Notes: generated by a model from the sequence alone, not told the origin. A stretch of 64,000 bases of DNA from Streptomyces djakartensis (GCF_014651075.1 NZ_BMWE01000015.1:105813-169812), one strand, 5' to 3'. Counted from the stretch's first letter, positions 1-8,189 are shown. A program made the numbers and translations.

Positions 1-217
1 GTTCCGTGACCAGGCGGCGCTCTTCGGGGGTGAGGGCGTAGAACTCGCCGGTGTTGCCGTTCGGGGTGAGGGTCGTGATGCCGCCGTCGAGCAGGCGGCG
101 CAGCAGGGCCCGGTAGGTGTCCCGCTCGACGGAGCCGTCCTCGGCGAACGGGGTCACCGGGATCGCCACCACGTCGGCCAGGGCCGCCCGCTGGGTCTCG
201 AACGCCACGCCGCTCAT
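1..217 (-). CDS. DHDPS/NAL-family aldolase or dehydratase, partial
   Basis: Only the first 72 codons are inside the window; the gene runs off the left edge. The translation begins MSGVAFETQRAAL and has the opening of a (beta/alpha)8 barrel of the dihydrodipicolinate synthase family, with IPVTPF and the phosphate/carboxylate-binding motif GNTGEF. Members act on pyruvate-derived or keto-deoxy sugar acids through a Schiff-base lysine that lies beyond the edge. The ATG overlaps the stop of the upstream GntR gene (ATGA), so the two are co-translated. With KdgD and uronate dehydrogenase nearby, a keto-deoxy sugar acid substrate is likely (inference). Exact substrate cannot be told from this fragment. 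Confidence 0.8.
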   Translation of the reverse strand, partial: MSGVAFETQRAALADVVAIPVTPFAEDGSVERDTYRALLRRLLDGGITTLTPNGNTGEFYALTPEERRLVTE

Positions 218-873
218 TGCTGACCTTCCTGTTCCGGTCCTGCCCCGGGGAAAGCGCGCCGCACGAAGGACGCGATGTGGGAGTGGAGGGCGCGGGCCGC
301 GCCGTCGGCGTCGCCGTCCAGGGCGAGCCGGAGGATCTCGCGGTGCTCGCCGGCCTCCCGCTCCCAGGAGGGCGAGGCCGCCCAGGCGACGGCGGAGACC
401 AGCGCGGCCTGGTCGCGGACCTCGTCGAGCATCCGGCCGAGCAGCGGGTTGCCGCACGGCAGGTACAGGGCACGGTGGAACTCCCGGTTGGCGAGGGAGC
501 GTTCGGCGGTGTCGGTGGCGGCGTCGGCGCGGGCCAGCGCGTCCCGGGCGGCGTCCAGCGGGGCTCCGCGCCGCACGGCCCGCTTGAGCGCTTCGGGTTC
601 CAGCAGCAGCCGTACGTCGTAGACCTCGCGCGCCATGTCCGCGTCCACCATGCGCACCGTGACGCCCTTGTACTGGCTCATGACGACGAGCCCGGTCCCG
701 GCGAGGGTCTTGAGCGCCTCGCGCACCGGGGTCTTCGAAACCCCGAACTGCGCGGCGAGCTCGGTCTCGACCAGCGCCTGCCCCGGCGTCAACTGCCCGG
801 TGAGGATGCGGTGTTTGATCCCCTCCAGCACGAACTGCGTGCGGGAGGGGATCGGCGTGGGCACAGAGGTCAT
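214..873 (-). CDS. GntR-family regulator (FadR/FCD type)
   Basis: The 219-aa protein has an N-terminal winged helix (about residues 10-75) with the helix-turn-helix LAAQFGVSKTPVREALKTL, followed by an all-helical FCD ligand-binding domain rich in Arg, His and Asp suited to a metal and a carboxylate ligand. FadR-subfamily members usually sense sugar acids or other organic acids and repress the adjacent catabolic genes. The gene is translationally coupled to the DHDPS-family gene downstream and lies opposite an MFS transporter gene. Upstream DNA holds nested palindromes (926-963) that are probable operators. The ligand is inferred to be a uronate or aldarate breakdown product from the neighbourhood. 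Confidence 0.9.
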   Translation of the reverse strand: MTSVPTPIPSRTQFVLEGIKHRILTGQLTPGQALVETELAAQFGVSKTPVREALKTLAGTGLVVMSQYKGVTVRMVDADMAREVYDVRLLLEPEALKRAVRRGAPLDAARDALARADAATDTAERSLANREFHRALYLPCGNPLLGRMLDEVRDQAALVSAVAWAASPSWEREAGEHREILRLALDGDADGAARALHSHIASFVRRAFPGAGPEQEGQQ

Positions 874-925
874 GCGCGCCTCTCGGATCTCGCGGTCCCG
901 GTGGATCGCGTATCGGATCTCGTGT

Positions 926-963
926 ATCGCGTCTCATATATGACGTACGAAGTACGACGCGAT
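926..963. promoter_or_regulatory. nested palindromes upstream of the GntR gene
   Basis: Three perfect inverted repeats are nested here. ATCGCGTC (926-933) pairs with GACGCGAT (956-963). Inside lie TCATATATGA (934-943) and CGTAC-GAA-GTACG (944-956). The region is far richer in A/T than its surroundings and sits 53 bases upstream of the GntR start, between that gene and the divergent MFS gene. This is the expected place for an autoregulatory GntR operator that could also control the transporter. Assignment to this regulator is inference. Confidence 0.55.
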
Positions 964-1011
964 GACGGTAGGAGGGCACGTTCGCTTCGTCAATGCTTCG
1001 AACAAAGAAAC

Positions 1012-1025
1012 TGCAACCGCTTTCC
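1012..1025 (+). promoter_or_regulatory. possible LacI-type operator before the MFS gene
   Basis: TGCAACCGCTTTCC matches 13 of 14 positions of the general LacI/GalR-type operator pattern TGNAANCGNTNNCA. It lies about 100 bases upstream of the MFS transporter start. A LacI-family gene occurs at 13461-14507, but no link between the two is shown. A single degenerate match of this length can arise by chance. Confidence 0.25.
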
Positions 1026-1128
1026 ACGGCGTCCGTGCACGTAGCCCTCTGGCTCACCCCCTGTCGGCTCGCCTCTAGGGCACCTTCCCGATCCCTTCCC
1101 CGGGTCCTTAGGCCAACGATGACCAGGC

Positions 1129-2346
1129 ATGACGACGACAAAGACGCCCTGGTCTCTCGCGCGCGTGCTGCGCGATCACAACGCGGGCCGCTACCTCTGC
1201 GCGGTGGTGGTCTCCGGCTTCGGCACCTCGGCGCTGTGGCTGGCGTCCGGGGTGTGGGTGAAGGACCTCACCGGCTCGGACGGCCTGGCCGCGCTGTGCA
1301 TGCTCGCCATGTGGCTGCCGACCCTGGCCGGCCCGCTGCTGGGCACGCTCGCCGACCGGGGACGGCGCACACCGCTGCTGATCGGCGTGAACCTGCTGCT
1401 CGCCGCCCTCCTGCTCACCCTCGTGACCGTCGACACCCCGGGCGACCTGTGGCTGCTGTACGCGGTGCTGTTCGTGTACGGCGCGGCGGGCGTCGTCTCC
1501 GACGCGGCCGAGTCGGCGCTGGTGGCGACCGCGGTCGACCCGTCCCTGCTCGGCGACTTGGGCGGCCTGCGGATGACGGCCACCGAGGGCATGAAACTCC
1601 TGGCCCCGCTGGCGGGTGCGGGCCTGTACGCGGCGTATGGCGGCGCGAGTGTCGCCGTGCTCGACGCGGCGACGTTCGTACTGGCCGCGGGCCTGTACAC
1701 GATGCTGCGCGTCCGGGAGGACAAGCCGGCGCCGCTCACCGGGAGCCGTCGGCGTCGGACCGCCGAGGGCGCACGCCACCTGTGGGGACACCCGCTGCTG
1801 CGACCCTTGGTGGTGGCGGGCGGCGCCACCATGCTGTGCGCCGGCCTGAACGGGGCCATGGCCTACGCCGTCGTCGACGACCTCGGGCACTCACCCGAGT
1901 ACGCCGGTGTGCTGTACGCCGTGCAGGGCGCCGGGTCGGTCGCGGCGGGCCTGCTCGCCGGCCCCGCCCTGCGCCGCTCGGGCGAGCGTCGCTTCGCGGC
2001 GTACGGCATCACGCTGCTGGCGGTCGCGGTGGCCCTGCGGGCGGTGCCGTCCGACCCGCTGGCGCTGGTGTGCTCCGCCGCGACCGGCGCGGGGCTGCCC
2101 ACCGTGCTGATCGCCACGCTGACCTCGGTGCAGCGCGAGACGCCGGGCCCGCTGCTCGGCCGGGTCACGGCCACGGCCAACACCCTGGTGTACGCGCCGA
2201 ACGCGGCCGGTCTGGCCGCCGGGGCGGCCCTCGTCGAGCTGGTGAACCACCGGCTGGCGCTGGTGACCCTGGGCGTTGCCCTGTTGGTGACGGCGGCCTC
2301 ACTGTTCCCACTCCCGGCCAGGGCCAGGACCGCCCCCGGCCGGTGA
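1129..2346 (+). CDS. MFS transporter
   Basis: The 405-aa protein is hydrophobic throughout, with about 12 predicted membrane segments in two six-helix halves. A cytoplasmic loop between the second and third helices has the MFS motif-A-like sequence GTLADRGRRTPLL (about residues 76-88). The basic stretch GSRRRRTAEGARHLW marks the central loop. It resembles the enterobactin exporter/MFS_3 group, so it may export a small molecule rather than import sugar acids. It is divergent from the GntR gene with a 255-base spacer that carries palindromes. No strong Shine-Dalgarno precedes the ATG. Substrate unknown. Confidence 0.85.
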   Translation: MTTTKTPWSLARVLRDHNAGRYLCAVVVSGFGTSALWLASGVWVKDLTGSDGLAALCMLAMWLPTLAGPLLGTLADRGRRTPLLIGVNLLLAALLLTLVTVDTPGDLWLLYAVLFVYGAAGVVSDAAESALVATAVDPSLLGDLGGLRMTATEGMKLLAPLAGAGLYAAYGGASVAVLDAATFVLAAGLYTMLRVREDKPAPLTGSRRRRTAEGARHLWGHPLLRPLVVAGGATMLCAGLNGAMAYAVVDDLGHSPEYAGVLYAVQGAGSVAAGLLAGPALRRSGERRFAAYGITLLAVAVALRAVPSDPLALVCSAATGAGLPTVLIATLTSVQRETPGPLLGRVTATANTLVYAPNAAGLAAGAALVELVNHRLALVTLGVALLVTAASLFPLPARARTAPGR

Positions 2347-2426
2347 AGTCGGCCCACCGTGCACCGTCCCCGGCCAGGCCCGGAACCGCTCCGGACCGAC
2401 GCCTGTGCAGCCTCACCCCCCAGGCC

Positions 2427-2511
2427 GGGGCGGGGCCCCTCTCCAGCCAGTCGGCGCCCTGTCGCAGCGCCGATCGAGACGGGCAGCTCCGCGACCGGAG
2501 AGGGCCGCCCC
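2427..2511. terminator. candidate bidirectional hairpin between convergent genes
   Basis: A GC-rich arm at 2427-2444 pairs with 2497-2511 over about 15 base pairs with a 3-base bulge in the left arm. The 52-base loop is long for an intrinsic terminator. It sits between the convergent MFS gene and the 2518-3681 gene, where a two-way terminator is expected. Confidence 0.35.
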
Positions 2512-2517
2512 ATCGCC

Positions 2518-3681
2518 TCAGCGCCCGGCGAGGGCCGCGCGGACCTTCTCCAGGTCGCCGTCCGACGCCAACCCGGCGTGGTACAGCCGCAGTTCCGTGG
2601 CCCCGAGCCGCCGGGCCCGAGCCGCGTCGGCCGCGAGCGTGCCGGGACTGCCGCCCATGCCGGAGACGACGGGGAAGTTGGCGGCGATGACGGCGCCCTC
2701 CTTGCCCTGGCGGGCGAACGGCGTCAGCGTGCCGGTGCCGCCCGCGCAGGGCACGACCACACCGTCCGCCACGGAGAGGATGTGCGCCGGGTCGACCCCG
2801 GGGTTGGCGCCGACGTGGTAGGAGACCGGGTCCGCGTGCAGCAGCACCTGGAAACCGTCGGGCGCCGCCTCTCGCACGGCCCCGACCACCGCCTCCTGGA
2901 GCGTGCGGGCGGTGTCGTCGCGGTACGCGCGGGTGGTGTGCGCGAGTGTCTCGCCGAGGAGCTTCTCGATGCCCGGCCAGCCCCCGTCGGAGGGCGCGCC
3001 CTGCCACACCGGTTCCAGCGCGGTCCGTACGGCGGCCGCCAGCTCGTCGGCGTCCAGACCGTACCGGCCGTAGCCCTCCCGGCAGGCCGGGCAGAAACAG
3101 AGTGCCATCAGGTACTGCCCGCTGTCGCCGAGGCCGACGCCGCCGGTCTTGTCGTGGGCGTGCAGATGCTGCAGTCCGTACCAGCCGAGGGACTCCAGCT
3201 CGGTGCCGCGCGCTCCGGGGCGTACGGCCGCCTCCGCCGCCAGGTCGGTCAGGTAGGCGCGGGTGGCGGGCTGGGCGATGCAGGGCGCCCACGGGTAGCG
3301 GTCGCCGTAGGCGTTGACGACCGAGGTGCCGGGGTGCTCGGCGCCCAGGCGGGAGTTGTGCGCGAGGACGACCCAGGTGTGCACCTCCAGACCGGCGTCC
3401 GTGAGGGCGGCGGCGGCCTCGCCGAAGGCGTCGCCGGGGGCCCAGTCCCCGGCCGGGCAGGGGCGCAGCTCCCGGCCGTCCCAGCGGTCGCCCACCGGGT
3501 AGAGCACGGCGGCGTGCCCGGCGGTGACGATGCGGTGCCGTGGATGGCGGGGCGTGAGCGCGCGGGTGGAGTGGTAGGCGGCGGCGAGCGTCACCTGCTC
3601 CACGCCGAGTGCGGCGATCCGCGCGGGCGCCTTCGGGTCCCCGTTGACGTCCCAGGGGTAGACGAACGCCGACGCCTTCAC
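2518..3681 (-). CDS. conserved protein of unknown function, uronate locus
   Basis: The GTG start overlaps the kdgD stop (GTGA), giving a 387-aa product beginning VKASAFVYPWDVNGD. I do not recognise a named family. The pattern resembles a (beta/alpha)8 glycoside-hydrolase-like barrel: EVHTWVVLAHNSRLG, a central LESLGWYGLQHLHAH, a cysteine pair CFCPACREGYG, DGFQVLLHADP, and repeated strand-like hydrophobic runs. There is no signal peptide, so it is probably cytosolic. Translational coupling to 5-dehydro-4-deoxyglucarate dehydratase argues for a role in sugar-acid breakdown, perhaps upstream hydrolysis or isomerisation of a uronide. The CxxC-containing segment could bind metal. Function is not assigned. 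Confidence 0.8.
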   Translation of the reverse strand: MKASAFVYPWDVNGDPKAPARIAALGVEQVTLAAAYHSTRALTPRHPRHRIVTAGHAAVLYPVGDRWDGRELRPCPAGDWAPGDAFGEAAAALTDAGLEVHTWVVLAHNSRLGAEHPGTSVVNAYGDRYPWAPCIAQPATRAYLTDLAAEAAVRPGARGTELESLGWYGLQHLHAHDKTGGVGLGDSGQYLMALCFCPACREGYGRYGLDADELAAAVRTALEPVWQGAPSDGGWPGIEKLLGETLAHTTRAYRDDTARTLQEAVVGAVREAAPDGFQVLLHADPVSYHVGANPGVDPAHILSVADGVVVPCAGGTGTLTPFARQGKEGAVIAANFPVVSGMGGSPGTLAADAARARRLGATELRLYHAGLASDGDLEKVRAALAGR

Positions 3682-4619
3682 TTGGCCTCCTCCAGCAGCG
3701 CGTAGCCGCGCTCGATCAGTTCGGCGAGCCGCTTGACATGATCCCCGGTCGGCTCCTGCAGCGGGGGCCGCACCTCCCCCACGTCCAGTCCGCGCAGCCG
3801 TACACCGGCCTTGACGAGGGCGACGGCGTAGCCGCGGCCCTGGGCGCGCAGTTCGACGAAGGGGCGGAAGAAACCGTCCAGGAGCTTCTCCACGGTCGGC
3901 TCGTCGCCGGTTTGCAGGGCCTGGTGGAAGGCGAGAGCGAGTTCGGGGGCGAAGCAGAACACGGCGGAGGAGTAGAGCGTGACGCCGAGGGCGCGGTAGG
4001 CGAGCTGGGTCTGCTCCGCGGTCGGCAGGCCGTTGAAGTACAGGAAGTCGCCCGGGGCCTCGGAGCGCACGGCGCTGACGATCCGCTGCATGAGGTCGAG
4101 GTCGCCCAGCCCGTCCTTGAGACCGATGACGCCGTCCGTGCGGGCGAGTTCGACGACGGTCTCCGGTGTGAAGACGGCGTTGTCGCGCTGGTAGACCACG
4201 ACGGGCAGGGAGGTCGCCGCCGCCACCTCCCGGTAGTGCCGCAGCAGCCCTTCCTGCCCGGCGACGACGAGGTAGGGCGGCATGGCGAGCAGCCCGTCCG
4301 CTCCGGCCGCCTCGGCGAGGCGGGCGTAGCGCACGGCGAGCGCCGTGCCGTACCCGGCGCCGGCGACGACCGGCACCCGTCCCCCGGCCGCCTCGACGGC
4401 CGCCCGGACGCAGGCCTCGAACTCCTCGGGGGTGAGCGCGTGGAACTCGCCCGTGCCGCAGCAGGCGAACACGGCGGCGGCTCCGGCCTCCACCCCGCGA
4501 CGCACATGGGTGCGGTAGGTGTCGAGGTCCACGGAGCCGTCCGGGCCGTACGCGGTGACCGGGAAGAACAGCGGTCCGCTGGGGATGTCGAGTCGAGCGG
4601 CGAGAGGGGCTGACGTCAC
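3678..4619 (-). CDS. kdgD: 5-dehydro-4-deoxyglucarate dehydratase
   Basis: The 313-aa protein belongs to the DHDPS superfamily. It dehydrates and decarboxylates 5-dehydro-4-deoxy-D-glucarate to 2-oxoglutarate semialdehyde in the oxidative uronate/aldarate route. It has FPVTAY, the GTGEF loop (about residue 55), the catalytic tyrosine in VVYQRD (about residue 143) and the Schiff-base lysine in GVIGLKDGLGD (Lys168); the last motif is characteristic of this subgroup. The start is GTG with GGGAGAG just upstream. It is divergent from uronate dehydrogenase, which makes the aldarate precursor. A TTGACC-N18-TAGCGT promoter precedes it. Confidence 0.88.
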   Translation of the reverse strand: MTSAPLAARLDIPSGPLFFPVTAYGPDGSVDLDTYRTHVRRGVEAGAAAVFACCGTGEFHALTPEEFEACVRAAVEAAGGRVPVVAGAGYGTALAVRYARLAEAAGADGLLAMPPYLVVAGQEGLLRHYREVAAATSLPVVVYQRDNAVFTPETVVELARTDGVIGLKDGLGDLDLMQRIVSAVRSEAPGDFLYFNGLPTAEQTQLAYRALGVTLYSSAVFCFAPELALAFHQALQTGDEPTVEKLLDGFFRPFVELRAQGRGYAVALVKAGVRLRGLDVGEVRPPLQEPTGDHVKRLAELIERGYALLEEAK

Positions 4620-4639
4620 GAGCTCTCCCGGTTCCTAGT

Positions 4640-4666
4640 TCCATATTCATGATTGACGTCCATATT
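4640..4666. promoter_or_regulatory. direct repeat TCCATATT, candidate kdgD operator
   Basis: TCCATATT occurs at 4640-4647 and again at 4659-4666, 19 bases apart (about two helical turns). The pair is bracketed by GTTC (4638-4641) and GAAC (4670-4673). It lies between the predicted kdgD transcription start and the kdgD start codon, a typical repressor position, and is markedly A/T-rich. The protein that binds it is unknown; the GntR regulator at 214-873 is a candidate. Confidence 0.45.
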
Positions 4667-4679
4667 TCTGAACACTGTC

Positions 4680-4709
4680 ACGCTAAGGTGCCGCCGCGGC
4701 GCCGGTCAA
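4680..4709 (-). promoter_or_regulatory. kdgD promoter
   Basis: On the minus strand, -35 TTGACC (4704-4709) and -10 TAGCGT (4680-4685) are separated by 18 bases. This matches the vegetative sigma factor pattern in Streptomyces. The same -10 context, CCTTAGCGTG, is found in the divergent udh promoter. Predicted transcription starts near 4673. Confidence 0.6.
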
Positions 4710-4758
4710 GCGCGCGAACCCGCGACGCACCAGCGAATTCACCCCTCCGGCGAGCTAC

Positions 4759-4788
4759 TTGACGGGCTCCGCCCCGGCTCCTTAGCGT
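4759..4788 (+). promoter_or_regulatory. udh promoter
   Basis: On the plus strand, -35 TTGACG (4759-4764) and -10 TAGCGT (4783-4788) are separated by 18 bases. Spacing and -10 context are identical to the divergent kdgD promoter, which supports co-regulation of the two genes. Transcription would start near 4795, leaving a leader of about 55 bases before the udh ATG. Confidence 0.6.
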
Positions 4789-4849
4789 GTCCACGCATAT
4801 GAATGCCGTGCGCTCATGTGTCCGGCGGCCGATTCAAGGAGATCCGAGG

Positions 4850-5659
4850 ATGCCCGCTCCCCGCACCGTCCTGCTCACCGGCGCCGCCGGCGGCCTCGGC
4901 ACCCTGATGCGGGACCTGCTCCCGGACTACGGCTACGAACTGCGTCTGCTCGACATGCGCCCCATCGAGGGGGCTCCGGACGCGATCACCGCCGACCTCG
5001 CCGACAGAGAGGCCCTGCGCGAGGCCGTCCGGGGTGTCGACGCGATCATCCACCTCGCGGGCATCTCCCTGGAGGCCCCCTTCGAGAAGATCCTCAAGGC
5101 GAACATCGAGGGCACCTACCACCTCTACGAGGCCGCCCGCGAGGAGGGCGTCGGCCGGATCGTCTTCGCCTCCTCCAACCACGCCGTCGGCTACACGCCG
5201 CGCCCCCAGGGCGACGACCCCCTCATCCCCGTCGACACCCCGCGCCGCCCGGACACCTTCTACGGCCTGTCCAAGTGCTTCGGCGAGGACCTCGCCCAGC
5301 TCTACTGGGACAAGCACGGCCTGGAGACGGTGTCGGTGCGGATCGGCTCCTGCTTCCCCGAGCCGACCAGCGTGCGCATGCTCTCGGTGTGGATGAGCCC
5401 CGCCGACGGCGCCCGCCTCTTCCACGCGGCCCTGACCGCCGAGCACGTCGGCCACACCGTCGTCCACGGCTCCTCCGCCAACACCCGGCTCTGGTGGGAC
5501 CTGAGCACGGCCCGGGCGCTCGGCTACGAACCGCAGGACGACTCCGAGCCGTTCGCCGAGAAGCTCATCGCCGAGCAGGGCGAGCTGGAGCCGGGGAACG
5601 AGGCGCACGCCTACCTCGGCGGCCCGTTCGTGACGGACCCGCCGATCTGGCCGTACTGA
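4850..5659 (+). CDS. udh: uronate dehydrogenase (NAD+)
   Basis: The 269-aa short-chain dehydrogenase oxidises D-glucuronate or D-galacturonate to the aldaro-lactone with NAD+. It has the Rossmann motif TGAAGGLG (about residues 9-16), VDAIIHLAGIS, the uronate-dehydrogenase signature SSNHAVGYTPR and the catalytic YGLSK (YxxxK). An in-frame ATG upstream at 4787 exists, but AAGGAG at 4836-4841 is placed correctly for the ATG at 4850. Length fits the family (about 265-275). It is divergent from kdgD and together with an aldarate dehydratase elsewhere would feed 2-oxoglutarate. A strong hairpin terminator follows. Confidence 0.9.
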   Translation: MPAPRTVLLTGAAGGLGTLMRDLLPDYGYELRLLDMRPIEGAPDAITADLADREALREAVRGVDAIIHLAGISLEAPFEKILKANIEGTYHLYEAAREEGVGRIVFASSNHAVGYTPRPQGDDPLIPVDTPRRPDTFYGLSKCFGEDLAQLYWDKHGLETVSVRIGSCFPEPTSVRMLSVWMSPADGARLFHAALTAEHVGHTVVHGSSANTRLWWDLSTARALGYEPQDDSEPFAEKLIAEQGELEPGNEAHAYLGGPFVTDPPIWPY

Positions 5660-5675
5660 CCGAAAAGAAGCCGCA

Positions 5676-5716
5676 GCCCGGGCGGGCGGGCACCGAACGG
5701 GCCCGCCCGCCCGGGC
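5676..5716 (+). terminator. udh terminator hairpin
   Basis: A perfect 16-bp stem (5676-5691 with 5701-5716) built of GGGC/GCCC repeats encloses a 9-base loop, 17 bases after the udh stop. No T-tract follows, as is normal for Streptomyces terminators. Confidence 0.8.
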
Positions 5717-5754
5717 GTGCGGGCACGGCGCGGAAACCGTGGGGCAACACCCTC

Positions 5755-5788
5755 AGGGGCGCGGGGAACCGCGCGACCAGCCACAACG
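5755..5788 (+). repeat. dispersed intergenic repeat, copy 1
   Basis: The core AGGGGCGCGGGGAAC followed by a GCGCGACCAGCC-type tail is one of four copies of the same motif in this window (also 12551-12589, 16235-16268 and, on the minus strand, 44661-44690). This copy lies downstream of udh. The rest of the 309-base gap before the DeoR gene shows only a weak A/T-richer stretch near 5900 that may be its promoter. Confidence 0.75.
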
Positions 5789-5968
5789 CACCCGCAGACG
5801 GCCACGGCCTCCCCGCGGCACTCCACGCATCCGCACGACCGAACGGGCACACACGGGCAGGATCGCACCCGCGACAGACCTGGTCACCACTCGGCACCCG
5901 CTGTAGAACTTCCCCCATGGCCCGACCGAGGGCCCGAACGGGCAGCACGGCAGGAAGGCGGGTGACGG

Positions 5969-6736
5969 ATGAACAGAACCGCGGAAGAACGCCAGCGCGA
6001 GATCGTGCTCGTCGCCCGACGTGACGGCTCGGTCGACGTCACCACCCTCGCGGCCGAGCTGGGCGTCGCCAAGGAGACGGTGCGGCGGGACCTGCGCGTC
6101 CTGGAGGACCACGGCCTGCTCCGCCGCACCCACGGCGGCGCCTATCCCGTGGAGAGCGCCGGGTTCGAGACGACGCTGGCCTTCCGGGCCACCCGGCACG
6201 TCCCCGAGAAGCGCCGCATCGCGACCGCCGCGGCCGGACTGCTCGGCGACGCCGAGACCGTCTTCGTCGACGAGGGCTACACCCCGCAGCTCATCGCCGA
6301 GGCTCTTCCCCGGGACCGGCCGCTGACCGTGGTCACCGCGTCCCTGCCGGTCGCGGGCGCGCTCGCCGGGACCGACACCGTGTCCGTCCTGCTGCTCGGC
6401 GGCCGGGTCCGCTCCGGCACCCTCGCCACCGTCGACCACTGGACGACGAAGATGCTGGCCGGCTTCGTCGTCGACCTGGCGTTCATCGGCGCCAACGGCA
6501 TCTCCCGCGAACACGGCCTCACCACCCCCGACCCGGCCGTCAGCGAGGTCAAGACCCAGGCCGTCCGGGCCGCCCGCCGCGTCGTCTTCGCGGGCGTGCA
6601 CACCAAGTTCGGAGCGGTCAGCTTCTGCCGGTTCGCCGAGATCGGCGCGCTGGAGGCGATCGTGACGAGCACCCTGCTGCCCACGGCCGAGGCCCACCGC
6701 TACTCACTGCTCGGCCCCCAGGTCATCCGCGTCTGA
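5969..6736 (+). CDS. DeoR/GlpR-family sugar regulator
   Basis: The 255-aa protein starts with a DeoR helix-turn-helix (about residues 6-60), including LAAELGVAKETVRRDLRVLE and LRRTHGGA. A DeoRC sensor domain follows, with IGANGIS and HTKFG, which in this family bind a phosphorylated sugar or polyol. It directly precedes, in the same direction, the importer and dehydrogenase genes at 6816-10946 and is the probable repressor of that operon. AGGAAGG upstream of the ATG serves as ribosome binding site. Effector not determinable, though polyol or keto-sugar phosphate is likely from the operon content. Confidence 0.9.
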   Translation: MNRTAEERQREIVLVARRDGSVDVTTLAAELGVAKETVRRDLRVLEDHGLLRRTHGGAYPVESAGFETTLAFRATRHVPEKRRIATAAAGLLGDAETVFVDEGYTPQLIAEALPRDRPLTVVTASLPVAGALAGTDTVSVLLLGGRVRSGTLATVDHWTTKMLAGFVVDLAFIGANGISREHGLTTPDPAVSEVKTQAVRAARRVVFAGVHTKFGAVSFCRFAEIGALEAIVTSTLLPTAEAHRYSLLGPQVIRV

Positions 6737-6815
6737 CCCCCGGACCCCACACCCCCTCAGGGCGCAGCCACGCCCTGCCATGCCCCTTATCTCCCCATAT
6801 CTCCAGGAGCGATCC

Positions 6816-8189
6816 ATGCGAACCCAGAGCCGACGACGGCCACCGCGAGCCACGCTCGCCCTGGCCGCCGCAGGGACGCTGCTCGCCCCGCTGCTGTCCG
6901 GCTGCTGGGTCGGCGCGGGCGGGGCCGGATCCGGCGGCGACGCCATCAACGTCCTGATGGTCAACAACCCGCAGATGGTCGAGCTGCAGAAGCTGACCCG
7001 GGCCCACTTCACCGAGGAGACGGGCATCAAGGTCAACTTCACCGTCCTGCCCGAGAACGACGTCCGCGACAAGATCAGCCAGGACTTCGCCAACCAGGCC
7101 GGCCAGTACGACGTCGCCACCCTGTCCAACTACGAGATACCGATCTACGCCCGCAACGGCTGGCTGCACGAGATGAACGGCTACCTGGCCAGGGACCCGG
7201 CCTACGACGAACAGGACGTGCTCAAGCCGATGCGCCAGTCCCTCACCGGGGACGACGGCAAACTCTACGGCCAGCCCTTCTACGGCGAGTCCTCGTTCCT
7301 GATGTACCGCAAGGACGTGTTCGAGAAGAAGGGCCTCACGATGCCCGCGCGCCCCACCTGGCAGCAGGTGGCGGACCTCGCCGCGAAGACCGACGGCGCC
7401 GAACCGGGCATGAAGGGCATCTGTCTGCGCGGCCTGCCCGGCTGGGGCGAGGTGATGGCCCCCCTGACCACGGTCGTGAACACCTTCGGCGGCACCTGGT
7501 TCGACAAGGACTGGAAGGCGCGGCTCGACTCCCCCGCCTTCGAGAAGGCGACGAAGTTCTACGTCGACCTGGTGCGCCGGCACGGCGAGTCCGGCGCCGC
7601 CCAGTCCGGTTTCGCCGAGTGCCTCAACAACATGACCCAGGGCAAGGTCGCCATGTGGTACGACGCCACCTCCGCGGCCGGATCCCTGGAAGCGGCGAAC
7701 TCCCCGGTCAAGGGCAAGGTCGGCTACGCCCCCGCCCCCGTGGAGAAGACCGAGTCCTCCGGCTGGCTCTACACCTGGGCCTGGGGCATCCAGAAGGCCT
7801 CCCGCAATGCGGACAACGCCTGGAAGTTCGTCTCCTGGGCGTCCGGAAAGGGCTACGAGGAACTGGTCGGCGACACGGCCGGCTGGTCCGACGTCCCCGC
7901 GGGCAAGCGGGCGTCCACCTACGCCAACCCCGCCTACCGCGCGGAGGCCGCCGCCTTCCAGGAGATGACCAGGAAAGCCATCGAGGGGGCCAGGCCCGAC
8001 GACCCCGGCGTCCAGCCGCGGCCCGCGCCCGGCATCCAGTTCGTCGGCATTCCCGAGTTCACCGACCTCGGTACCAAGGTCTCCCAGGAGATCAGCGCGG
8101 CCATCGCCGGACGCCAGTCCGTCGAGTCGGCCCTGAAGAAGTCACAGGCGCTCGCCGAGAAGATCTCCGAGGAGTACGAGGGACGATGA
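6816..8189 (+). CDS. extracellular solute-binding lipoprotein, sugar/polyol ABC importer
   Basis: The 457-aa family-1 binding protein delivers its ligand to the two permeases encoded next. Residues 1-30 form a lipoprotein signal: a basic start MRTQSRRRPPR, a hydrophobic core, and lipobox LLSGC with Cys30 as the lipidated residue. The mature part has the usual two-lobe pattern, for example YGQPFYGESSFLMYRKDVFE and WAWGIQKASRN. An upstream in-frame ATG (6780) was not used because CAGGAG at 6804-6809 is well placed for 6816. Position after a DeoR gene and before a zinc polyol-type dehydrogenase suggests a sugar alcohol ligand, as in Smo-type operons. That substrate is inference. Confidence 0.88.
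   Translation: MRTQSRRRPPRATLALAAAGTLLAPLLSGCWVGAGGAGSGGDAINVLMVNNPQMVELQKLTRAHFTEETGIKVNFTVLPENDVRDKISQDFANQAGQYDVATLSNYEIPIYARNGWLHEMNGYLARDPAYDEQDVLKPMRQSLTGDDGKLYGQPFYGESSFLMYRKDVFEKKGLTMPARPTWQQVADLAAKTDGAEPGMKGICLRGLPGWGEVMAPLTTVVNTFGGTWFDKDWKARLDSPAFEKATKFYVDLVRRHGESGAAQSGFAECLNNMTQGKVAMWYDATSAAGSLEAANSPVKGKVGYAPAPVEKTESSGWLYTWAWGIQKASRNADNAWKFVSWASGKGYEELVGDTAGWSDVPAGKRASTYANPAYRAEAAAFQEMTRKAIEGARPDDPGVQPRPAPGIQFVGIPEFTDLGTKVSQEISAAIAGRQSVESALKKSQALAEKISEEYEGR

Noticed and set aside
214..5659. Lysine biosynthesis role for the DHDPS-family genes at the left end
   Set aside because: A true dapA is present at 22006-22890, and these genes sit with uronate dehydrogenase and a GntR regulator; the GLKDG motif indicates KdgD.
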